From assembly GCA_019637175.1 (NCBI GenBank), contig JAHBWD010000002.1:305472-369471 (forward strand): DNA of 64,000 nt, in the 5' to 3' direction. The notes beneath the pieces were generated by a model, which saw only the letters and a list, made by a program, of their open reading frames with translations, was not told the origin of the DNA and searched no databases. This document shows positions 60,951-64,000 of this stretch, one piece after another. The translations under genes were made by a program, and so were the position numbers. How positions within the stretch are numbered: position 1 is the first letter of the stretch; each line of letters starts with the position of its first letter. The DNA comes from Labilithrix sp. Its GTDB lineage: Bacteria > Myxococcota_A > Polyangia > Polyangiales > Polyangiaceae.

Positions 60951-62075
60951 GTGACCGAGAGCGCGTCCGTCCAGATCGAGCGAGGTCGCATCCTCGCGTA
61001 TCGCGTCTTCGACGCGGGGAACTTCATCGCGCTCGACGTCGCGGAGAAGCTCCTGGCGGCCCGCCGCGTCGAAATGCGCGGTCCGCTCGTCGAGGGCCTC
61101 GTGATCCCGGTGCGTCCTCTCGAGGTCGATCTCGGCGTCTGCGAGGTCACCGTGCCCGGACTGTCGCAGACGATGACCGCGAACGCGTCTGCGCGCATCT
61201 TCGACTTCGGCGCGGTCTCGTTCCTCTACGACATCGCGATCGAGCCGGGCACGACGCTCTCGGCGCTGACGCCCGTGTGCGACGCGCTCTACGACGCCGC
61301 CGAGCTCGAGACGCAGGGCTGCGAGCATCGCCGCGATCTCATCGCGCGCCTCGGGCCGAGCGTCGAGCACGCGCACGACTGGGCCGACGGCGAGACGTAC
61401 ACGATCGTGTTCATCGAGAAGCTCGCCGCCTCGTCGATCGAGGAGCATCGCCGCTGCCTCGCGGAGCTCGCGCGCTCGGAGGCCGTCGCGAAGCTGCTCC
61501 TCGGCGAGACGAGCGACGCGCCGCTCAGCGCCGCCGTGCGCGACGACGTGCTGCGCAACACGTTCTCGTACTTCGCCGACGATCTCGCGATCGTCGACTG
61601 GAACAGCGCCGTGGTCGTCGAGCCGAGCGGATCGCGCATCGTTCCGTTCGTCCTCGAGCTCGCCACCTCGCAGCTCCTCGAGTTCCGCTACTACGACGTG
61701 CTGCTCGATCGCGAGCTCGCGCGCGTCTACGACTACGTCGAGAAGGCGCGCCCGAGCATCCTGCGAAGCCCCTACGGCGCGCTCACGCGACAGGTGCTCT
61801 CGCGCTTCATGGAGCTCACCGAGTTCACCGAGCGCGTCGACAACGCGATCAAGTCGGTGGGCGACGTTTACCTCGCGCGCGTCTACCTCGCCGCCATCAA
61901 GCGCTTCCGCGTCCCCGAGTGGCGCGAGAGCGTCGAGGCGAAGCTCGGGCTCATCGCGCGCGCCTACGAGCTGCTGAAGGGCGAGGTGGAGGTCACGCGC
62001 ACGCAGATCCTCGAGGTGATCGTCGTCCTCTTGATCCTCATCGAGGTGATCACCGCGCTCGGGCGGCACACGTGA
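60951..62075 (+). CDS. RMD1/YagE (DUF155) family protein
   Basis: The RMD1 family is found in yeast mitochondria and in bacteria and has a C-terminal membrane helix. The 374 residues carry the family's middle (ETYTIVFIEKLAASSIEEHRR, LRNTFSYFADDLAIVDWNSAVV) and its strongly conserved end: RFMELTEFTERVDNAIKSVGD, VYLARVYLAAIKRFRVPEW, ELLKGEVEVTRTQILEVIVVLLILIEVI. The last 20 residues are the membrane anchor. GTG start after a weak purine-rich site. Exact role unknown. Confidence 0.88.
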   Translation: MTESASVQIERGRILAYRVFDAGNFIALDVAEKLLAARRVEMRGPLVEGLVIPVRPLEVDLGVCEVTVPGLSQTMTANASARIFDFGAVSFLYDIAIEPGTTLSALTPVCDALYDAAELETQGCEHRRDLIARLGPSVEHAHDWADGETYTIVFIEKLAASSIEEHRRCLAELARSEAVAKLLLGETSDAPLSAAVRDDVLRNTFSYFADDLAIVDWNSAVVVEPSGSRIVPFVLELATSQLLEFRYYDVLLDRELARVYDYVEKARPSILRSPYGALTRQVLSRFMELTEFTERVDNAIKSVGDVYLARVYLAAIKRFRVPEWRESVEAKLGLIARAYELLKGEVEVTRTQILEVIVVLLILIEVITALGRHT

Positions 62076-62216
62076 GCCGACGGAGTCGTATGTATAGTGC
62101 ATGCATGATCGCGAGCGCACCTCCGCCTACCTCTTGACTTCGCAAGCGGCGTGCAAGCGGAGCGCTTTCGTGCATTTGCCTGCGGCGGGCTCTCTCCTCT
62201 CATGTAGCGTGATGAC

Positions 62217-63821
62217 ATGGGGCAGAGCGCGCGCGTTCGGACGGTCGTGGCGGCGCTCGCCGCCGCCGCGATCGGGGCGTGCCGATCGGGGGTGACCGAG
62301 CCGGTGCCCGACGTCGATCCCCCGCTCGATCCTGCGTCGGCCGACATCCCGAGCGACCCGACCTCCGATGCGGGAGGCGGCGACGCGGGCGACGGCGCCT
62401 CGCCGCCGACCATCACCGTCGGCGCGCCCGATCGCATCCTCCTCAAGGGCACGATCGTGACGCCCGACGTCGCGTACGACGGTCAGGTCCTCGTCGAGGG
62501 CAGCCTCATCACTTGCGTCGCGCCGGCGCTCGGCTGCGCAGGCGCCGTCGGCGCGGCCGGCGCGACCATCATCGACACCAAGGGCGTCATCGCCCCGGGC
62601 CTCATCGACACGCACAACCACATCTTGTTCGACATCTTCGACGACAGCGACTGGCTGCCCTCGAAGGTCTACGTCAACCACAACGAGTGGCCGAACGAGC
62701 CTCGCTATCAGGCGATGCTCGACGTCAAGCAGTGCCTCGAGAACGCATCGCAGGGCAAGCCGACGTGGTGCCCCGCGACGTACGAAGGCGCGGGCAACTT
62801 GAAGTGCGAGATGGACAAGTGGGGCGAGCTCAAGGCGATGATCGCCGGCACGACGTCGGTCGTCGCGCTCGCGGGCACGACGTCGGCCTGCTTCAGCTCG
62901 CTCGCGCGCACGATCGACGCGCTCCAGAACGGCCTCGGGCAGGACAAGATCCAGACGAGCGCGCTCTTCCCGCCTTCGCGCACGGCGGCCGACGGCGTGT
63001 GCAACAACTTCGCGACGATGAGGACCGACGCGTACCTCATCCATTGCGGTGAAGGCACCAACGCCGCCGCGCTCGGCGAGCTCGCCCGGTTGGGCACGGT
63101 CACCACCAACGCGTCGTGCCTGTACGCTCCGCAGACCGTCATCACGCACGGCACCGCCTTCACGGCCGCCGAGTTCGCGACGATGGCGAGCGCCGGGATG
63201 AAGCTCACGTGGTCGCCGAAGTCGAACGTCGCCCTCTACGGCACGACGACGAACATCCCCGCCGCGCTCGACGCGAACCTCCTCGTCACGCTCGCGCCCG
63301 ACTGGTCGATGGGCGGCAGCCAGAACCTCCTCGACGAGATGCGCTTCGCCGACGCGTGGGACGACGCGCACTTCGGCAATCGCCTCGCGGCCAAAGACAT
63401 CGTGACGATGACGACGAAGAACGCCGCCGCCGCGCTCGCGCTCGGAAACCGGATCGGGACGCTCGCGCCCGGCCACCTCGCCGATCTGATGGTCGTCACC
63501 AAGACGAAGGCCGATCCGTTCGCTTCGATCGTCGCGGCGCGTCCGAAGGACGTCCGCGTCACGATGATCGGCGGCCGCGTCCTCTACGGCGACAAGGTCC
63601 TCCAGCCCGCGTCGCCAGAGGCGCCCGGCTGCGAAGACCTCGACGTGTGCGGCGCGCCCAAGTTCGTCTGCGTCGCCGAGAACACGTCGGCCAACAAGCT
63701 CAATCAGACGCTCACCGAGATCAAGGCGTCGCTCGAGGCCGCGCTCGTCGACCTCGACGCGACCTCGCCCGACGGCTACGCGTTCGCGCCGCTCGCGCCG
63801 CTCGTGAAGTGCACGCCGTAG
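62217..63821 (+). CDS. amidohydrolase-family lipoprotein (SsnA/MtaD-like)
   Basis: A lipoprotein signal ends at IGAC (Cys22). A Pro/Asp/Gly-rich linker (to about residue 65) leads to an amidohydrolase barrel. The metal site is visible: GLIDTHNHILFD (HxH motif), LIHCGEG, VITHGTAFT and TLAPDWSMGG with its Asp. The end is the usual IGTLAPGHLADLMVVTKTK and VTMIGGRVLYG. An additional C-terminal tail of about 70 residues holds Cys pairs (CEDLDVCGAPKFVC). It probably hydrolyses an amidine or cyclic amide outside the cytoplasm. Substrate unknown. Confidence 0.88.
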   Translation: MGQSARVRTVVAALAAAAIGACRSGVTEPVPDVDPPLDPASADIPSDPTSDAGGGDAGDGASPPTITVGAPDRILLKGTIVTPDVAYDGQVLVEGSLITCVAPALGCAGAVGAAGATIIDTKGVIAPGLIDTHNHILFDIFDDSDWLPSKVYVNHNEWPNEPRYQAMLDVKQCLENASQGKPTWCPATYEGAGNLKCEMDKWGELKAMIAGTTSVVALAGTTSACFSSLARTIDALQNGLGQDKIQTSALFPPSRTAADGVCNNFATMRTDAYLIHCGEGTNAAALGELARLGTVTTNASCLYAPQTVITHGTAFTAAEFATMASAGMKLTWSPKSNVALYGTTTNIPAALDANLLVTLAPDWSMGGSQNLLDEMRFADAWDDAHFGNRLAAKDIVTMTTKNAAAALALGNRIGTLAPGHLADLMVVTKTKADPFASIVAARPKDVRVTMIGGRVLYGDKVLQPASPEAPGCEDLDVCGAPKFVCVAENTSANKLNQTLTEIKASLEAALVDLDATSPDGYAFAPLAPLVKCTP

Positions 63822-63825
63822 GCGA

Positions 63826-64000
63826 TCAGTAGACCGCGGCGGGGCGCACGCAGCGCGCGCCGAACTTGCCGTACTGGAACGTCGCGGCCGTCTGGCTCGC
63901 GGCGGTGCCGCGCCCGTACTGGTGGCCTTCCCACGACTGACCGACGAGCCCGATCTGTGGGATGCCCGTGGAGAGCGTGCCCGTCTGCCCCGGGCGGTTC
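63826..64000 (-). CDS. C-terminal end of a gene cut by the window, possibly FGE-like
   Basis: Read on the minus strand, 58 codons are open from the window edge to a TGA stop. They encode GIPQIGLVGQSWEGHQYGRG and end KFGARCVRPAAVY. The ending GARCVRP resembles the GFRCxR end of FGE/SUMF1-type domains, of which two other copies occur in the window. The rest of the gene is outside, so the family is uncertain. Confidence 0.4.
   Translation of the reverse strand, partial: NRPGQTGTLSTGIPQIGLVGQSWEGHQYGRGTAASQTAATFQYGKFGARCVRPAAVY

Overview
The window is high-GC DNA (roughly 70% by eye) densely packed with genes on both strands, and it looks like a chromosome segment of a myxobacterium-type organism (Myxococcota, probably order Polyangiales). 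The signs are a CdnL/CarD regulator almost identical in layout to the Myxococcus protein, an AgmX/PglI C-terminal domain protein, Ser/Thr kinases with the HRDVSPxN catalytic loop, a MYXO-CTERM-like sorting tail, a PhaR regulator, and many Asp-Ala-Gly-rich or Cys-rich lipoproteins. I see no insertion sequence, integrase, phage gene, CRISPR array, rRNA or convincing tRNA.

Layout. 1-6113: end of a CPBP membrane protease gene, then on the minus strand a histidine kinase, a sigma-54 response regulator, a BtuF-like binding protein, TlyA and an MFS transporter, very tightly spaced. 6229-9132: a trypsin-like protease, a beta-barrel-like protein and a lipoprotein. 9136-11036: MqnD (futalosine menaquinone pathway) coupled to a lipoprotein with an HExxH motif. 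11130-14040: a FAH hydrolase, an FGE-like protein and CinA, joined by 4-base overlaps. 14048-21904: HExxH lipoprotein, Rpe, GNAT, cNMP-binding protein, two tiny coupled lipoproteins sharing LNPQPLPP, a LolD-type ATPase, a polytopic membrane protein, a NosL-like lipoprotein, and CdnL. 22411-26445: a large lipoprotein, a Ppx/GppA protein, an OmpA lipoprotein and a histone-H1-like protein with a clear promoter and terminator.

26722-31440 is the most interesting part. A TrmB-like regulator coupled to a 538-residue protein of unknown function lies divergent from a three-gene locus: a small Cys-rich secreted peptide, a DUF692 (MNIO) enzyme and a DUF2063 protein. This is the architecture of the recently described bufferin-type metal-binding RiPPs. 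A strong hairpin plus T-run separates the peptide gene from its enzymes.

31445-43841 holds an AgmX-like lipoprotein, two Ser/Thr kinases, an HNH nuclease, a CcmE of the CxxxY (cysteine) type, an FGE-like lipoprotein with four Cys-rich repeats, an FHA protein and GshB. GshB is divergent from gamma-glutamyltransferase (43842-45611), with the two start codons directly abutting. 45627-51231: anti-sigma/ECF sigma pair, PhaR, an orphan BtuD-like ATPase, a TlpA-like thioredoxin and an NtrY-like kinase. 51228-64000: several unrecognised proteins and small lipoproteins, AspS, a polytopic membrane protein, a LolA-like protein, an RMD1/DUF155 protein, an amidohydrolase lipoprotein, and the end of a gene cut by the window.

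Many genes start at GTG and overlap the previous stop by 4 bases (ATGA or GTGA), so start choices below lean on overlap, ribosome binding sites and signal peptides.
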